Numbered from the stretch's first letter, positions 42,529-52,865 are shown. The stretch: DNA of 64,000 nucleotides from JAKLIX01 sp964605655 (GCA_964605655.1 CAZSDK010000011.1:1-64000); one strand, 5' to 3'. Translations and numbers: made by a program. Notes: generated by a model from the letters alone, not told the origin.

Positions 42529-43329
42529 ATGATCCCATTGTTTTTAGACAACCTGGTACATCTCAAGATGATCGAAGTGATCGACATCCTCCTTGTATCG
42601 ATTCTCCTGTACCAGTTCTACCGGCTGATCAAAGGGACCGGGGCACTGAACATCTTCCTGGGGATCATCGCCATTTATATTTTATGGAAGGTGGTCAAGA
42701 CGCTCCACCTGGAGCTGCTGAGTGAGATCCTGGGTGCGTTTATCAGCGTTGGTTTCCTGGCCCTCATCGTGGTATTTCAGCCTGAGATCCGGCGCTTTTT
42801 ATTCCTTCTGGGCACCCCAAATTTTATCACCAAAAAACCGAAACGTTTCTTTTTTTGGCGTATCCGTCTTGCCAACCCGGTGCAGCTCGATATACATACG
42901 GTCCTCGATGCCTGCCAGAACATGGCTGCCACGAAAACCGGAGCACTCATCGTCATCGCCAGAGTGAATGAGCTTAAACAGGTCAGGCTTTCAGGCGTGG
43001 AACTCGACGCTGCCCTCAACAGCACCTTGATGGAGAACATCTTTTTTAAGAACAGCCCGCTTCACGACGGGGCCATGATAATCCATGAGAACCGGATCAG
43101 GGCTGCCCGTTGTATCCTGCCGGTGAGCGAAAGGACAGACCTCCCGCCTGAAATGGGCATGCGTCACAGGTCCGCCATCGGCATCACCGAAGTGACCGAT
43201 GCCGTCGCCATCGTGGTGTCAGAACAAAGCGGCCAGATATCCTGCTGCATCCACGGGGAGATTCGGCAGGATATTGAGATTCAGGACCTGATCACCCTGC
43301 TGGAGACGGAGGTGCTGGTCAAGGATTAA
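42529..43329 (+). CDS. cdaA: Diadenylate cyclase CdaA
   Basis: CdaA makes cyclic di-AMP from two ATP. Three N-terminal membrane helices (about 15-85) precede a DAC domain with the catalytic LHDGAMII and MRHRSAIGI motifs. The VVFQPEIRRFL transition and length of about 266 residues are typical. The start is the ATG giving MIPLFLDN; TTG at 42520 is unlikely. The folP-cdaA order is common in Bacteroidota and Firmicutes-like folate clusters. It converges on the next gene with 8 bp between. Confidence 0.95.
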   Translation: MIPLFLDNLVHLKMIEVIDILLVSILLYQFYRLIKGTGALNIFLGIIAIYILWKVVKTLHLELLSEILGAFISVGFLALIVVFQPEIRRFLFLLGTPNFITKKPKRFFFWRIRLANPVQLDIHTVLDACQNMAATKTGALIVIARVNELKQVRLSGVELDAALNSTLMENIFFKNSPLHDGAMIIHENRIRAARCILPVSERTDLPPEMGMRHRSAIGITEVTDAVAIVVSEQSGQISCCIHGEIRQDIEIQDLITLLETEVLVKD

Positions 43330-43337
43330 ATGGGTGC

Positions 43338-43868
43338 TTACTCTCCCGTGGCTTTTTCCTGGTTCTTTTTTTCAAACTCCCTGATCAGCTCTTCAGGTGA
43401 TTTTCCAAGATTATCCAGCAAGGCCCTGGCATCGTCGGCAAAATGATGCGTCGGATATTTTCCCAGAAAATCCTGGTAATACTTCCTGGCATTATTCAGG
43501 TCCTTGAGATAGTTCTCATAAATGAAACCCTTCAAAAACAATGCTTCAGGGGTTCTCCGGTATTCCGGGAAATCTTGAATTAAACGGTCCAGGGTTGCAA
43601 TGGACTGGGCCGGTGTGGTCGTATTCAGTTGTAACTCAGCAGTTTTAAAGAGATACGAAGCCGACAGCGTGTCTTTGGGGTGCTCGCCGATGTAATCCTG
43701 GTAAGCCAGGATCAGGGCACTGGCCTTGGTCTTATCGTAAGTCCCGCTTTTGGCATCTATGAGTTGGTCTTCCATCTGCCGGATGGCTTCCGCCTTTTTC
43801 TTACCCTGGCTGCAGGAGATAAGCAGACCGAAAAGAATAAATAACAGTGAATAAGATGTCTTTTTCAT
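43338..43868 (-). CDS. BamD-like tetratricopeptide lipoprotein
   Basis: The N-terminus is MKKTSYSLLFILFGLLISCS, with a lipobox-like ISC. The mature part has two or three TPR units, including ARKYYQDFLGKYPTHHFADDARALLDNLG, as in BamD and tol-pal-associated lipoproteins. At 176 residues it is shorter than BamD (about 245). It is followed by def in the same direction after 34 bp. An envelope scaffold is likely; true BamD function is unproven. Confidence 0.8.
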   Translation of the reverse strand: MKKTSYSLLFILFGLLISCSQGKKKAEAIRQMEDQLIDAKSGTYDKTKASALILAYQDYIGEHPKDTLSASYLFKTAELQLNTTTPAQSIATLDRLIQDFPEYRRTPEALFLKGFIYENYLKDLNNARKYYQDFLGKYPTHHFADDARALLDNLGKSPEELIREFEKKNQEKATGE

Positions 43869-43901
43869 GGAGGAGATGGATAGGTGGATTTAAGTAAAGA
43901 A

Positions 43902-44483
43902 TTATCTGGATTTGACGGAGGATCTCTTTTGTCCGGGGAACAGCATCCGGTAAGCCACCTTCACCTGGCCCATGGTAAGCTCTTTCAGTCTTCTTTTTAA
44001 CAAGACCCTTCGGAGACTGCTCAGGTGGTCGACGATCAGGATGCCGTCAACGTGATCATATTCATGCTGGATGATACGGGCACGAATGCCACTGTATTCT
44101 TCTTCATGAGTGTTAAATTCTTCGTCGGCATAACGGATCCGGATACTGGATTTTCTGGATATCTCCTCCCGGAAGGTGGGAAAGCTCAGGCAGCCTTCCT
44201 CCATGAGTTCATCCTCACCAAACCTCTCGGTGATCTGTGCATTGATGAACACCTTCTTAAATCCTGCTGCCTCAGGGTCATCTTCTTCGAAAGGCGAGGC
44301 ATCGACCACAAAAAGCCGTATGGGTTGGTTGACCTGAGGTGCTGCCAACCCCACCCCGGATGCGGAGTACATCGTCTCGAACATATTATCGATCAGCTGT
44401 TTGAGATCGGGAAAATCGGGGGTGATATCGGCTGCCTTCTCTTTGAGTACAGCATTGCCATAGGAAACCACGGGGAGTATCAT
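43902..44483 (-). CDS. def: Peptide deformylase
   Basis: Def removes the formyl group from nascent N-terminal Met using Fe2+ or similar. All three motifs are present: GVGLAAPQVN, EGCLSFP and IQHEYDHVDG, with the metal-binding Cys and two His. Length is 193 residues. Its start overlaps the ruvX stop by 4 bp (ATGA). Confidence 0.97.
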   Translation of the reverse strand: MILPVVSYGNAVLKEKAADITPDFPDLKQLIDNMFETMYSASGVGLAAPQVNQPIRLFVVDASPFEEDDPEAAGFKKVFINAQITERFGEDELMEEGCLSFPTFREEISRKSSIRIRYADEEFNTHEEEYSGIRARIIQHEYDHVDGILIVDHLSSLRRVLLKRRLKELTMGQVKVAYRMLFPGQKRSSVKSR

Positions 44484-44908
44484 GAGTGTTGATGATTTTT
44501 GATGAATTCCATATATGACTGAAGGATGATCACGGCAGCCACTTTATCAACAAGGGCTTTGTCTCGCCGGTCTTTCTTTTTCAAACCGGCCTCCAGCAGG
44601 GTCCTTGAGGCCATGAGGGAAGTAAAACGCTCGTCCATCCTGTCTACTCTGATCCCGGGAAAAGTCTTTTCCAGTGATCTGACAAAAGGTTCAATAAATA
44701 CTGAAACCTCGGAGTCTTCTCCGCTCCAGCGAAGGGGCTTCCCTACCACAAAACACTCCACCTCCTGTTGAGCACAGTAATTCTTAAGATAGCTCATCAG
44801 CCGGCTGGTTTCAACCGTATCCAAAGGTCCCGCGATCAGGCGGTTTTCATCGGTGACCGCCAGGCCTGTCCTTTTCTTTCCGTAGTCGATGGCGAGATAT
44901 CTTCCCAT
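44480..44908 (-). CDS. ruvX: Holliday junction resolvase-like RuvX (YqgF)
   Basis: This is an RNase H-fold protein with LAIDYGKKRTGLAVTD, VVGKPLRWSG, DERFTSLMASRTLLE and DKVAAVIILQSYME; acidic catalytic residues are at positions typical of RuvX. YqgF/RuvX is linked to 16S rRNA 5' maturation and proposed junction resolution. The start is MGRYLAIDYG; an upstream in-frame ATG at 44959 is unlikely. It is divergent from dapD. Confidence 0.93.
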   Translation of the reverse strand: MGRYLAIDYGKKRTGLAVTDENRLIAGPLDTVETSRLMSYLKNYCAQQEVECFVVGKPLRWSGEDSEVSVFIEPFVRSLEKTFPGIRVDRMDERFTSLMASRTLLEAGLKKKDRRDKALVDKVAAVIILQSYMEFIKNHQHS

Positions 44909-45060
44909 AAGATCATGAAGAACAACAAAAGTACAACAAAGTTCAAAAGAAGCCTGCAACTCAGGCTGAAAAGCCTACATTTGTGCGCTTTCTGCAGGAA
45001 AGTGGGAGTTTTTTTGTACCTTCGTATCCTGTCACACTCAGCAATACAAGGATCCACTAT

Positions 45061-45879
45061 ATGTCTGATCAACTGGAGTTATTGATTAATAATGCCTGGG
45101 ATGACCTGAACACCCTGCAGGAACCCTACATGATACAAGCCGTTGAAGAAGTCATCGACGGCCTCGACCGCGGGATCTTCAGGGTGGCGGAACCAGGAAA
45201 AGAAGGATGGACCGTGAACCACTGGATCAAAAAGGCAGTGATTTTGTATTTCCGCTTAAAGAATATGAAGACCACGGAAGCGGGTCCGTTCGAATACCAT
45301 GATAAGATCCCACTGAAACGGGACTATGAGTCACTGAATATCAGGGTGGTGCCCCCGGCCACTGCCCGGTATGGGTCCTATCTGGCGCCTGGCGTCATCC
45401 TGATGCCCTCCTATATCAATATCGGAGCTTATGTGGACAGCGGGACCATGGTCGACACCTGGGCCACCGTGGGTTCCTGTGCCCAGGTCGGAAAGCAGGT
45501 CCACCTCAGCGGCGGCGTAGGGCTCGGAGGCGTCCTGGAACCGGTGCAGGCCGTCCCGGTCATTATCGAAGACGGTTGTTTCATCGGATCACGCTGTATC
45601 GTTGTGGAAGGGGCCCGTGTGGGCAAGGAAGCGGTACTCGGTGCCAATGTGGTCATTACCGGCTCCACCCGGATCATTGACGTCAGCGGACCCTCTCCGG
45701 AAGAATACAGAGGCTGGGTTCCTCCCCGTTCAGTGGTCATACCGGGAAGCATCCCGAAGGATTTCCCATCCGGTACCTACCATCTGCCCTGTGCCCTCAT
45801 CATCGGTCAAAGAAAAGAATCCACCGACCTGAAGACCTCCCTAAATGAGGCCCTCCGCGACTTTGATGTACTGACTTGA
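45061..45879 (+). CDS. dapD: 2,3,4,5-tetrahydropyridine-2,6-dicarboxylate N-succinyltransferase
   Basis: DapD succinylates tetrahydrodipicolinate on the way to DAP and lysine. Its N-terminal domain (MSDQLELLINNAWDD) precedes a left-handed beta-helix of hexapeptide repeats (for example VGKEAVLGANVVITGSTRI). Length is 272 residues. The start is the ATG at 45061; upstream sequence in frame is not protein-like. The polyferredoxin gene begins 17 bp after the stop. Confidence 0.95.
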   Translation: MSDQLELLINNAWDDLNTLQEPYMIQAVEEVIDGLDRGIFRVAEPGKEGWTVNHWIKKAVILYFRLKNMKTTEAGPFEYHDKIPLKRDYESLNIRVVPPATARYGSYLAPGVILMPSYINIGAYVDSGTMVDTWATVGSCAQVGKQVHLSGGVGLGGVLEPVQAVPVIIEDGCFIGSRCIVVEGARVGKEAVLGANVVITGSTRIIDVSGPSPEEYRGWVPPRSVVIPGSIPKDFPSGTYHLPCALIIGQRKESTDLKTSLNEALRDFDVLT

Positions 45880-45896
45880 TATCCAATTAAATAATT

Positions 45897-47819
45897 ATGG
45901 CTTCAACAAACAAAAAAAGAAATTTCTACCGGCTCTCCCTCCAATGGCTCATCGTTGGCCTGCTGGCATATATGGTAATCAGAAACTGGGCTGATCCGGT
46001 TTACATCCCTGATTATGAGGCATACTGCCCAGTTGGCGGACTGCAGGCATTCAGCAGCTTCCTGGCCAACCATTCTCTGGCCTGCAGCATGACCACGCTG
46101 CAAATAGCCATGGGCTTTGCACTCCTGATCGCCGTCATCCTGATGAGCAAACTATTCTGCAGTTTCATCTGTCCGATAGGTATCTTTACCGAATGGCTGG
46201 GCAAATGGGGGCAAAAGTTCAAACTCAGGGTGACCATCACGGGTTGGGCCGACAAGCTGCTGCGACTCCTCAAATATGGGCTGCTCTTCATCACCTTTTA
46301 TTTTACCATCCGGTCCAGTGAGCTTTTTTGCCGGCAGTATGATCCTTTCTACGCCGTCTTCAGCGGGTTTTCAGGGGATGTGGTCATGCTGTATGCAGTG
46401 CTTGCCCTGGCCATCACTATCCTCGGGTCCTTCTTCATCAGGCAGTTCTGGTGCAAATACCTCTGCCCGCTGGGTGCCGTCAGCAACCTTTTTGCTTATA
46501 CTGTCTTTTTCGTCATCGTCACATTCGTCTATTACCTGATCGTTGGAGTGGCCGGCTGGACCCTGTCCTGGATATGGTACCTCGGGGTTTTGTGCCTGGG
46601 AGGTTTTATATTGGAAGCCTTGAAACCCCAGACCCGCTTTTTCCCCTTGCTGAAAATTACGAGGCATACAGACCTCTGTACCAATTGTAAGATCTGTGAC
46701 AAAGTATGCCCTTATGCATTGAATATCAGCACCGTTGACAAAGTCAGCCACATCGACTGCCACCTTTGCGGCGATTGTGTTACCCGCTGCCCTGAAAAAG
46801 GAGCCTTGAAATATAATGGAAAAAACTGGCAATGGATGCCCCCGGTTCTCATCGTCCTGCTGGTGGCAGCGGGAATCCTCTTCTCCTCCCATACCGAGCT
46901 GCCTACCATCGATATCAGGTGGGGAACCCAGGAACAGTTTGAGAAATCAGCAGTCTATGAACAGTCAGGACTCCTGGGAATCAAGTGTTTTGGAAGCTCC
47001 ATGTCCTTCGCCAACCAGATGAAGGAGGTGCCGGGCATCCTGGGCGTTCAGACTTTCGTGAAGCATCATGCCGTTAAACTCTACTATGATCCGTCTAAAA
47101 TTACTCCGGCAGGTATCAAAGAAGCTATGTTCACCCCGGTAAAGGAGATCCTTTCCCTGCCCGGTACCGAAGTGACCAGAATAGCCGCCGTCAACACGGG
47201 TATTGATCATTTTTTCGACCCCTCTGATGCCGGACACCTCGCTGAGTTATTGAAAATGAAGCCGGGGATATTCGGCTATGAGACCCATTTCGGAGAACCC
47301 GTGAAGACCCTCATTTATTTCGATGCCTCGAAGTGGGATAAAGAAAAGATTAAATCGGTCATTGAAACCAAAGAACTTACCCAGGCCGGCGAGGGAAGAA
47401 CTATAACGGTTGATCTTGATTTCAAAGCCGCCTGGATCAGGGATACAGCGATCGACATGACCAGGGAGGGTTTCCTTCAGGGCCTCTTTACTCCTTATTA
47501 CAAAACGTTCAACGACTTTGAAAAGACGGATACCAGCAGGCTGGCTTTGTTTGAAACAGACTTCTTTGAATGTCTGTACCCGGAAAAGGCCGATGTCGTG
47601 CCCTATCTCAGGAATCACCTCATGGCCGACAAAGGGATCAAGAAATTCCAGACCGTGTGGGGTGAGGACAGCCCCCTTCTGCGCATTTATTATGATGCAG
47701 CCAGGACAACCCCTGCCACCATACGCCTGTCTTTAACAAAGCCAAAGTTACATATCACCTATAAGAACGGGGAAACTGAGGACATAGACAACCCCTTCAC
47801 CTTTAGCGGGATCAGATAG
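45897..47819 (+). CDS. Polytopic 4Fe-4S membrane protein (NosR/CcoG-like) with HMA-like C-terminal domains
   Basis: Five to six membrane helices in the first 230 residues carry CPVGGLQAF, SFICPIGIF and KYLCPLGAV cysteine motifs like the NosR C-terminus. Two cytosolic 4Fe-4S clusters follow: CTNCKICDKVCPY and CHLCGDCVTRCPEKG. The remaining 290 residues appear to contain three ferredoxin-like folds of heavy-metal-associated type (for example VPGILGVQTFVKHHAVKLYY), lacking the metal-binding CxxC; only a single Cys remains (IKCFGSS). By analogy it moves electrons across the membrane. The electron acceptor is unknown. No respiratory genes are adjacent. Confidence 0.85.
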   Translation: MASTNKKRNFYRLSLQWLIVGLLAYMVIRNWADPVYIPDYEAYCPVGGLQAFSSFLANHSLACSMTTLQIAMGFALLIAVILMSKLFCSFICPIGIFTEWLGKWGQKFKLRVTITGWADKLLRLLKYGLLFITFYFTIRSSELFCRQYDPFYAVFSGFSGDVVMLYAVLALAITILGSFFIRQFWCKYLCPLGAVSNLFAYTVFFVIVTFVYYLIVGVAGWTLSWIWYLGVLCLGGFILEALKPQTRFFPLLKITRHTDLCTNCKICDKVCPYALNISTVDKVSHIDCHLCGDCVTRCPEKGALKYNGKNWQWMPPVLIVLLVAAGILFSSHTELPTIDIRWGTQEQFEKSAVYEQSGLLGIKCFGSSMSFANQMKEVPGILGVQTFVKHHAVKLYYDPSKITPAGIKEAMFTPVKEILSLPGTEVTRIAAVNTGIDHFFDPSDAGHLAELLKMKPGIFGYETHFGEPVKTLIYFDASKWDKEKIKSVIETKELTQAGEGRTITVDLDFKAAWIRDTAIDMTREGFLQGLFTPYYKTFNDFEKTDTSRLALFETDFFECLYPEKADVVPYLRNHLMADKGIKKFQTVWGEDSPLLRIYYDAARTTPATIRLSLTKPKLHITYKNGETEDIDNPFTFSGIR

Positions 47820-47839
47820 TCCTCACAAACATTCAGGCC

Positions 47840-50800
47840 ATGGGAAGGTGGATGCAGTTGCCAGGTTGGATTTTACTTATTTTCATCCCACTATTCGGGA
47901 TGGGGAAGGACCCTCAAACTGTTCCACGCGCTTTCCACAGTTCATTCATTGAAAACAAGGGACAATGGCCTGACCAGGTACGCTATAGGGCCACCTTGCC
48001 CTACGGTGATCTCTACCTTGAAAATAACTGTCTGACATTCAGCTTTTTGGAAGAAAAATCGGTTCATGCGCTGCTGAGGTATAAATTCTTAAAAGAACAG
48101 GACCGGAAATTACATCCTCTGACCAACACCCGGGTCCCGGCTCACTCCTATAAAGTTCGTTTCCTGGATGCCAATCCCACTCCTCAATTGCTTCCCTCCT
48201 GCCCCGATCCTGACTACCAAAACTATTACCTCGGCAACGACCCTGCCCACTGGGCCTCCCACGTGCTGAAGTACCACGAGGTCCTTTATGATGAACTGTA
48301 TCCCGGCATCGACATGCAACTGGTCCAGGAGCAAGGACGATTGAAGTACAATTTCCTGGTCGGTCCGGCTTCCGACCCGGGAATGATCCGTTTGAAATAC
48401 GAAGGGGTCAACTCCATTCGTATCAGGGATGGGAAGTGTGTCATTAAAACCTCTGTGAACACGGTGGAGGAATTGGCCCCCATCGCATGGCAGACGGATG
48501 ACAAAGGGAATAAGACCCTCATTCCTTGTCGTTTCGCGCTGAAGGGGGAGGTACTTACTTTTCAGTTTCCTGAAGGCTTTGACAAGGTGAAAGAACTGTT
48601 TATCGATCCTGTGCTGGTCTTTTCCACCTATTCCGGTTCGCCGGTTGATAACTGGGGTTACACGGCTACTTATGACAAAGACGGCTTCCTTTATGCTGGG
48701 GGATCTTCCTTTATGCAGGGATACCCCACCGTTTCCGGATCCTTCCAGGTCAACTATGGAGGCGGAAGTTCCGACATCGTGATCAGCAAGTACGACACCA
48801 CTGGCGCTTTCATGATCTTCTCCACCTACATGGGTGGCAGCGGAACAGAAGTACCCAACAGCCTGGTTGTCAACGATAACAATGAACTGCTCGTCCTCGG
48901 GGTAACAGGATCAGCCAATTTCCCGGTCACCTCACAAGCTTACGACATTACGTTTAACGGGGGGACCGCCTACACACTGACTTATATATTGCAGTACCCC
49001 AGTGGTTCCGACATGATCATCAGCCGCTTCTCACAGGATGGGACCAGTCTCCTTGCTTCGACATTCTACGGTGGCTCAGGCAACGATGGGCTGAATACCT
49101 TCTCACCGCTTCGTCACAATTATGCGGATGATGCCCGGGGGGAGATAAAGGTCGACGACAACCAGTTTGTTTATGTTTGCTCCAGCACCCAGTCATCTAA
49201 TCTGCCCGTCAGTCCGGGTGCTTACCAGTCCACTTTTGGTGGCGACCAGGATGCCTGCGTCGTCAAATTCGATCCTACTTTGTCCAATATTGTGTGGGCG
49301 ACCTACCTGGGAGGCTCTGATGCTGATGCAGGCTACAGCCTGGTGATTGAAGAAGACAACAGCGTCTACCTGGCAGGAGGAACAACATCATCTGATTTTC
49401 CGGTCACCGCCGGGGCTTTGCAGCCGGGGTTCCAGGGTGGCGGTGCCGACGGATACATTAGCTGTCTGAAAAACAATGGCTCCTCTCTTTACGCATCAAC
49501 CTATTATGGATCATCCACATACGACCAGATATACTTCGTCGACCAGGATAAGATGGGAAACATGCTGGTATGTGGACAGACCAATGCTCCCGGCCTGACC
49601 TTCATCAGCAACGTTTCCTGGTCCTTGCCTGGAGGGGGACAGTTTATTTCAAAGATCCATCCCAACCTGGCAGGTCTGATATGGTCCACCGCCTTTGGTT
49701 CCGGAGGAGGAGGACCCGATATCTCACCCACCGCTTTTATGGTCGACGTTTGTGATTATGTCTATGTCTCCGGTTGGGGAAGCGCAGCTCTGAGCGGGTT
49801 TGGAGGCACCTCGGGACTTCCTGTCACGGCCAATGCCTTTCAATCCACCACCGACGATAATGACTACTACTTCATGGTGATGGAGGCAGATGCCTCAGGC
49901 CTGATCTATGCCACCTTTTTCGGAGGCACTGCGAATGAACATGTCGACGGGGGTACCAGCCGTTTCGATAAAAAAGGAAGGATCTACCAGTCGGTATGCG
50001 CTGGTTGCGGCGGTTATGATGATTTCCCCACCACCCCGGGAGCCTGGTCCAACATTAACGGGAGCAGCAACTGTAATAACGGCGTCATCAAGTATGACTT
50101 CAATATCAACCTGGCCATCGCCGACTTACACAGGCCTCCCTCCGGCTGTGCCCCCTATACGGTGAATTTCCAGAACACCTCCTTCTCCAACAACCTTACT
50201 ACTTCTCACTTCCAATGGAACTTTGGCGACGGGAACTACTCCATTCAGTTCAACCCGACCCATACCTTCAACCTTCCGGGGACCTACCTGGTGTCATTGA
50301 TCATCAGCGATACCAGCAGTTGTAACTTTGCAGACACGACTTACCAGACCATCATCGTATTGGGACATAATACGGTAACCCTTCCTACCAAAAATATTTG
50401 CCTGGGTGAAAATGTTCAGATAGGCACTCCTCCTCTTCCCGACCCCACCCTTTACTATATCTGGACACCGGCTGCAACGCTGAGTAATGCCGGCATCTCC
50501 AATCCCGTGGCCACGCCCTCTTCCAGCACTACCTATCAGCTTCTTATCAGCAACGGCGTCTGCGCCGATACCTTTGCCCAGCATGTGAGGGTCTATGATT
50601 TTACCGTAGATGCAGGAAACGATACCGTCGTCTGCGTCAACACCCTGCTCCTGAACGCAACCGCCAGCGAAGACTCCCTGCTGTTCCAGTGGTCCTCCAA
50701 CCCTCTATTTACCGATACTCTCAATAACAACCTGGCTGATCCTTCCGTCCTCGTAAACATATCCAATCAAGATAACTGGTTCTATATCAGGACCTTCAAT

Positions 50801-51820
50801 GATTATTGCGAAGCCTTCGACAGTATTAAAATTTCCTTCTCCATCATGGTCAGCCCGGGTAACGGCCAGAATCCGCAATGTCCCGACTCCTGTGACGGGG
50901 TGGCCATCATCCTGGCCAGCGGAGGCATTCCTCCCTACCAGTATCTCTGGAGCAACGGCATGACCAACGATACCATTTACAACCTCTGTGCCGGGACCTA
51001 CTTTGTAACCGTAACCGATTCAGTTAACTGTATCAGCGTCAATGGGGTCAACCTGACCGATCCTCCGGATCTGGTCCTGACACCGGAGGTCACCGACGTG
51101 CCCTGCACGGAACAGTGTATCGGGGCCATCGACCTCAGTGTCACCGGGGGAACATTTCCCTACCAGTATTTGTGGAACAATGGGGTCCAGACCGCTTCTC
51201 TGAGCGGGCTTTGCAGTGGTACCTACCTGGTCACCGTTACCGACGACCACCAATGTCCGTCATTCGGTCAATATACCGTGGATATTGATCCCATATTGGT
51301 GAATATTGAGGCAGAAGCCTCGCCTGACACCCTTTTCCAGGGACAGTCCACCCAGCTATCGGCCACCATGATCAGCAACTGCTCCTATTCCTGGTCCCCG
51401 TCCGGAAGTCTCAATAACCCTGGGATCTCCAATCCCACGGCCACACCCTGGGTCACAACGACCTATTTGGTCACCATCACCGATCAATATGGCTGCGAAG
51501 CCATTGATTCAGTGAAAATTACCGTTAAAGAGGTGATTTGCCGCGAACCTTACATTTATGTGGCCAATGCGTTTACACCCAACCAGGACCAGAAAAACGA
51601 TATCATCCTGGTACAGAGTAATTACATTGAGACCCTTTCCTTCAGGATCTTCGATCGTTGGGGCAACAAGGTTTTCGAGACCGGGGACCAGAAACAATCC
51701 TGGGATGGGACCTGGAAAGGAAATCCCTGCGAAGCAGGCGTTTATGTGTACTACCTGGAAGCCGGTTGTTACAATAAGGAAAAGTTCAAGACCAAAGGGA
51801 ACATCACCCTGATCAGGTAA
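47840..51820 (+). CDS. Large T9SS cargo: DUF7948, SBBP repeats, PKD, SprB-like repeats, type B sorting domain
   Basis: A signal peptide (MGRWMQLPGWILLIFIPLFG) is followed by the FIENKGQWPDQVRYRA module (about 30-250), SBBP beta-propeller repeats with ILVFSTYSG and LGGSGTD-like blades (about 255-690), a PKD domain with FQWNFGDGNYS (about 767-843), two SprB-like repeats with GGIPPYQYLWSNG and GGTFPYQYLWNNG (about 1010-1150) and a gliding-motility-associated C-terminal domain with ANAFTPNQDQKNDIILVQS and FDRWGNKVFE. Type B domains direct secretion through T9SS with help from a PorP/SprF partner, and a PorP gene follows 26 bp downstream. A surface adhesin or gliding role is inference. Confidence 0.93.
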   Translation: MGRWMQLPGWILLIFIPLFGMGKDPQTVPRAFHSSFIENKGQWPDQVRYRATLPYGDLYLENNCLTFSFLEEKSVHALLRYKFLKEQDRKLHPLTNTRVPAHSYKVRFLDANPTPQLLPSCPDPDYQNYYLGNDPAHWASHVLKYHEVLYDELYPGIDMQLVQEQGRLKYNFLVGPASDPGMIRLKYEGVNSIRIRDGKCVIKTSVNTVEELAPIAWQTDDKGNKTLIPCRFALKGEVLTFQFPEGFDKVKELFIDPVLVFSTYSGSPVDNWGYTATYDKDGFLYAGGSSFMQGYPTVSGSFQVNYGGGSSDIVISKYDTTGAFMIFSTYMGGSGTEVPNSLVVNDNNELLVLGVTGSANFPVTSQAYDITFNGGTAYTLTYILQYPSGSDMIISRFSQDGTSLLASTFYGGSGNDGLNTFSPLRHNYADDARGEIKVDDNQFVYVCSSTQSSNLPVSPGAYQSTFGGDQDACVVKFDPTLSNIVWATYLGGSDADAGYSLVIEEDNSVYLAGGTTSSDFPVTAGALQPGFQGGGADGYISCLKNNGSSLYASTYYGSSTYDQIYFVDQDKMGNMLVCGQTNAPGLTFISNVSWSLPGGGQFISKIHPNLAGLIWSTAFGSGGGGPDISPTAFMVDVCDYVYVSGWGSAALSGFGGTSGLPVTANAFQSTTDDNDYYFMVMEADASGLIYATFFGGTANEHVDGGTSRFDKKGRIYQSVCAGCGGYDDFPTTPGAWSNINGSSNCNNGVIKYDFNINLAIADLHRPPSGCAPYTVNFQNTSFSNNLTTSHFQWNFGDGNYSIQFNPTHTFNLPGTYLVSLIISDTSSCNFADTTYQTIIVLGHNTVTLPTKNICLGENVQIGTPPLPDPTLYYIWTPAATLSNAGISNPVATPSSSTTYQLLISNGVCADTFAQHVRVYDFTVDAGNDTVVCVNTLLLNATASEDSLLFQWSSNPLFTDTLNNNLADPSVLVNISNQDNWFYIRTFNDYCEAFDSIKISFSIMVSPGNGQNPQCPDSCDGVAIILASGGIPPYQYLWSNGMTNDTIYNLCAGTYFVTVTDSVNCISVNGVNLTDPPDLVLTPEVTDVPCTEQCIGAIDLSVTGGTFPYQYLWNNGVQTASLSGLCSGTYLVTVTDDHQCPSFGQYTVDIDPILVNIEAEASPDTLFQGQSTQLSATMISNCSYSWSPSGSLNNPGISNPTATPWVTTTYLVTITDQYGCEAIDSVKITVKEVICREPYIYVANAFTPNQDQKNDIILVQSNYIETLSFRIFDRWGNKVFETGDQKQSWDGTWKGNPCEAGVYVYYLEAGCYNKEKFKTKGNITLIR

Positions 51821-51846
51821 ATGCATTAACCCTGTAGCTCAAAATT

Positions 51847-52863
51847 ATGTACTTCCGCCTTCTCCTTATATGGATGTTTTCCCTGGCACTGGGGAAGGTG
51901 ATGGCCCAGGACCCGCATTACTCACAGTATTTTCTGAGTCCGGTATATACCAATCCTGCCAACACCGGACTTTTTAGCGGCAAGTACCGTTTCACCATGA
52001 ACTACCGGAACCAGTGGAGCTCGGTGACCACGCCTTATACCACCATGTCGGGAGGGGTGGATATGCCGCTGACCAGGAAAAGAAATGGAAAAAACTATTA
52101 CGGTGGTGGTCTTACCCTGATGCGTGACAAGGCAGGTGACGGTGGCTACGGCTTTATTGAAGGTATGGTTTCGGGATCCTATTTTTTTTCACTAAACAAA
52201 CGATACGCCCACTACCTGGGTGCCGGGTTGATGATCGGAGCTGCCGAGACCAGCGTGGACTACGACAGGCTTCGTTTCCCGGATCAGTATAACGGGAGCT
52301 ATTACGACCCTGACCTTCCGCATTATGAACTATTCGGCCAGGGACGCAGGACCTATGCCGACCTTTCCGCCGGCCTGGTGTGGTCCCTTTCCCTACCCAG
52401 ATCCGAATCCTATTATCTGGGATTCAGCGTTTTCCACCTGAACAAACCCGATCAAAGCCTGCTGGAAGGTTACCATGCGCCCCTCGATCCCAGGTGGTCG
52501 GTCCAGGCAGCCATGACTTACCCTTTCAGTAACAACTGGGATCTGCTGCCTTCTATCTATTACGACCGCCAGGGCAAACACAGGGAATGCATCGCGGGAG
52601 TCATGGGGAAATATGATAAATACAGTACCCCTACCGTCGCGACCATCCTTTACGCCGGACTCTATACCCGTTGGAACGATGCGGCCATCATGGTGGTCGG
52701 ACTTGAATATCAATATGTCAATGTTGGAATCAGCTACGACATCAACTACTCCAAGCTGCGAAAGGCATCCTATTTCAGGGGTGGCCTCGAACTCGGTCTT
52801 CAGTTCATCCTGCAGAAACCACAGGGACAAATGAAACGGGACGTGACCTGCCCTATCTTTTAA
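51847..52863 (+). CDS. PorP/SprF family type IX secretion membrane protein
   Basis: The N-terminal pattern QDPHYSQYFLSPVYTNPAN after a signal peptide and the following beta-barrel strands define the PorP/SprF family, which anchors or helps secrete type B cargo. The protein is 338 residues, typical. It lies between the large type B cargo and a PorE-like gene with only 2 bp before the latter, which suggests one operon. Confidence 0.95.
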   Translation: MYFRLLLIWMFSLALGKVMAQDPHYSQYFLSPVYTNPANTGLFSGKYRFTMNYRNQWSSVTTPYTTMSGGVDMPLTRKRNGKNYYGGGLTLMRDKAGDGGYGFIEGMVSGSYFFSLNKRYAHYLGAGLMIGAAETSVDYDRLRFPDQYNGSYYDPDLPHYELFGQGRRTYADLSAGLVWSLSLPRSESYYLGFSVFHLNKPDQSLLEGYHAPLDPRWSVQAAMTYPFSNNWDLLPSIYYDRQGKHRECIAGVMGKYDKYSTPTVATILYAGLYTRWNDAAIMVVGLEYQYVNVGISYDINYSKLRKASYFRGGLELGLQFILQKPQGQMKRDVTCPIF

Positions 52864-52865
52864 TC

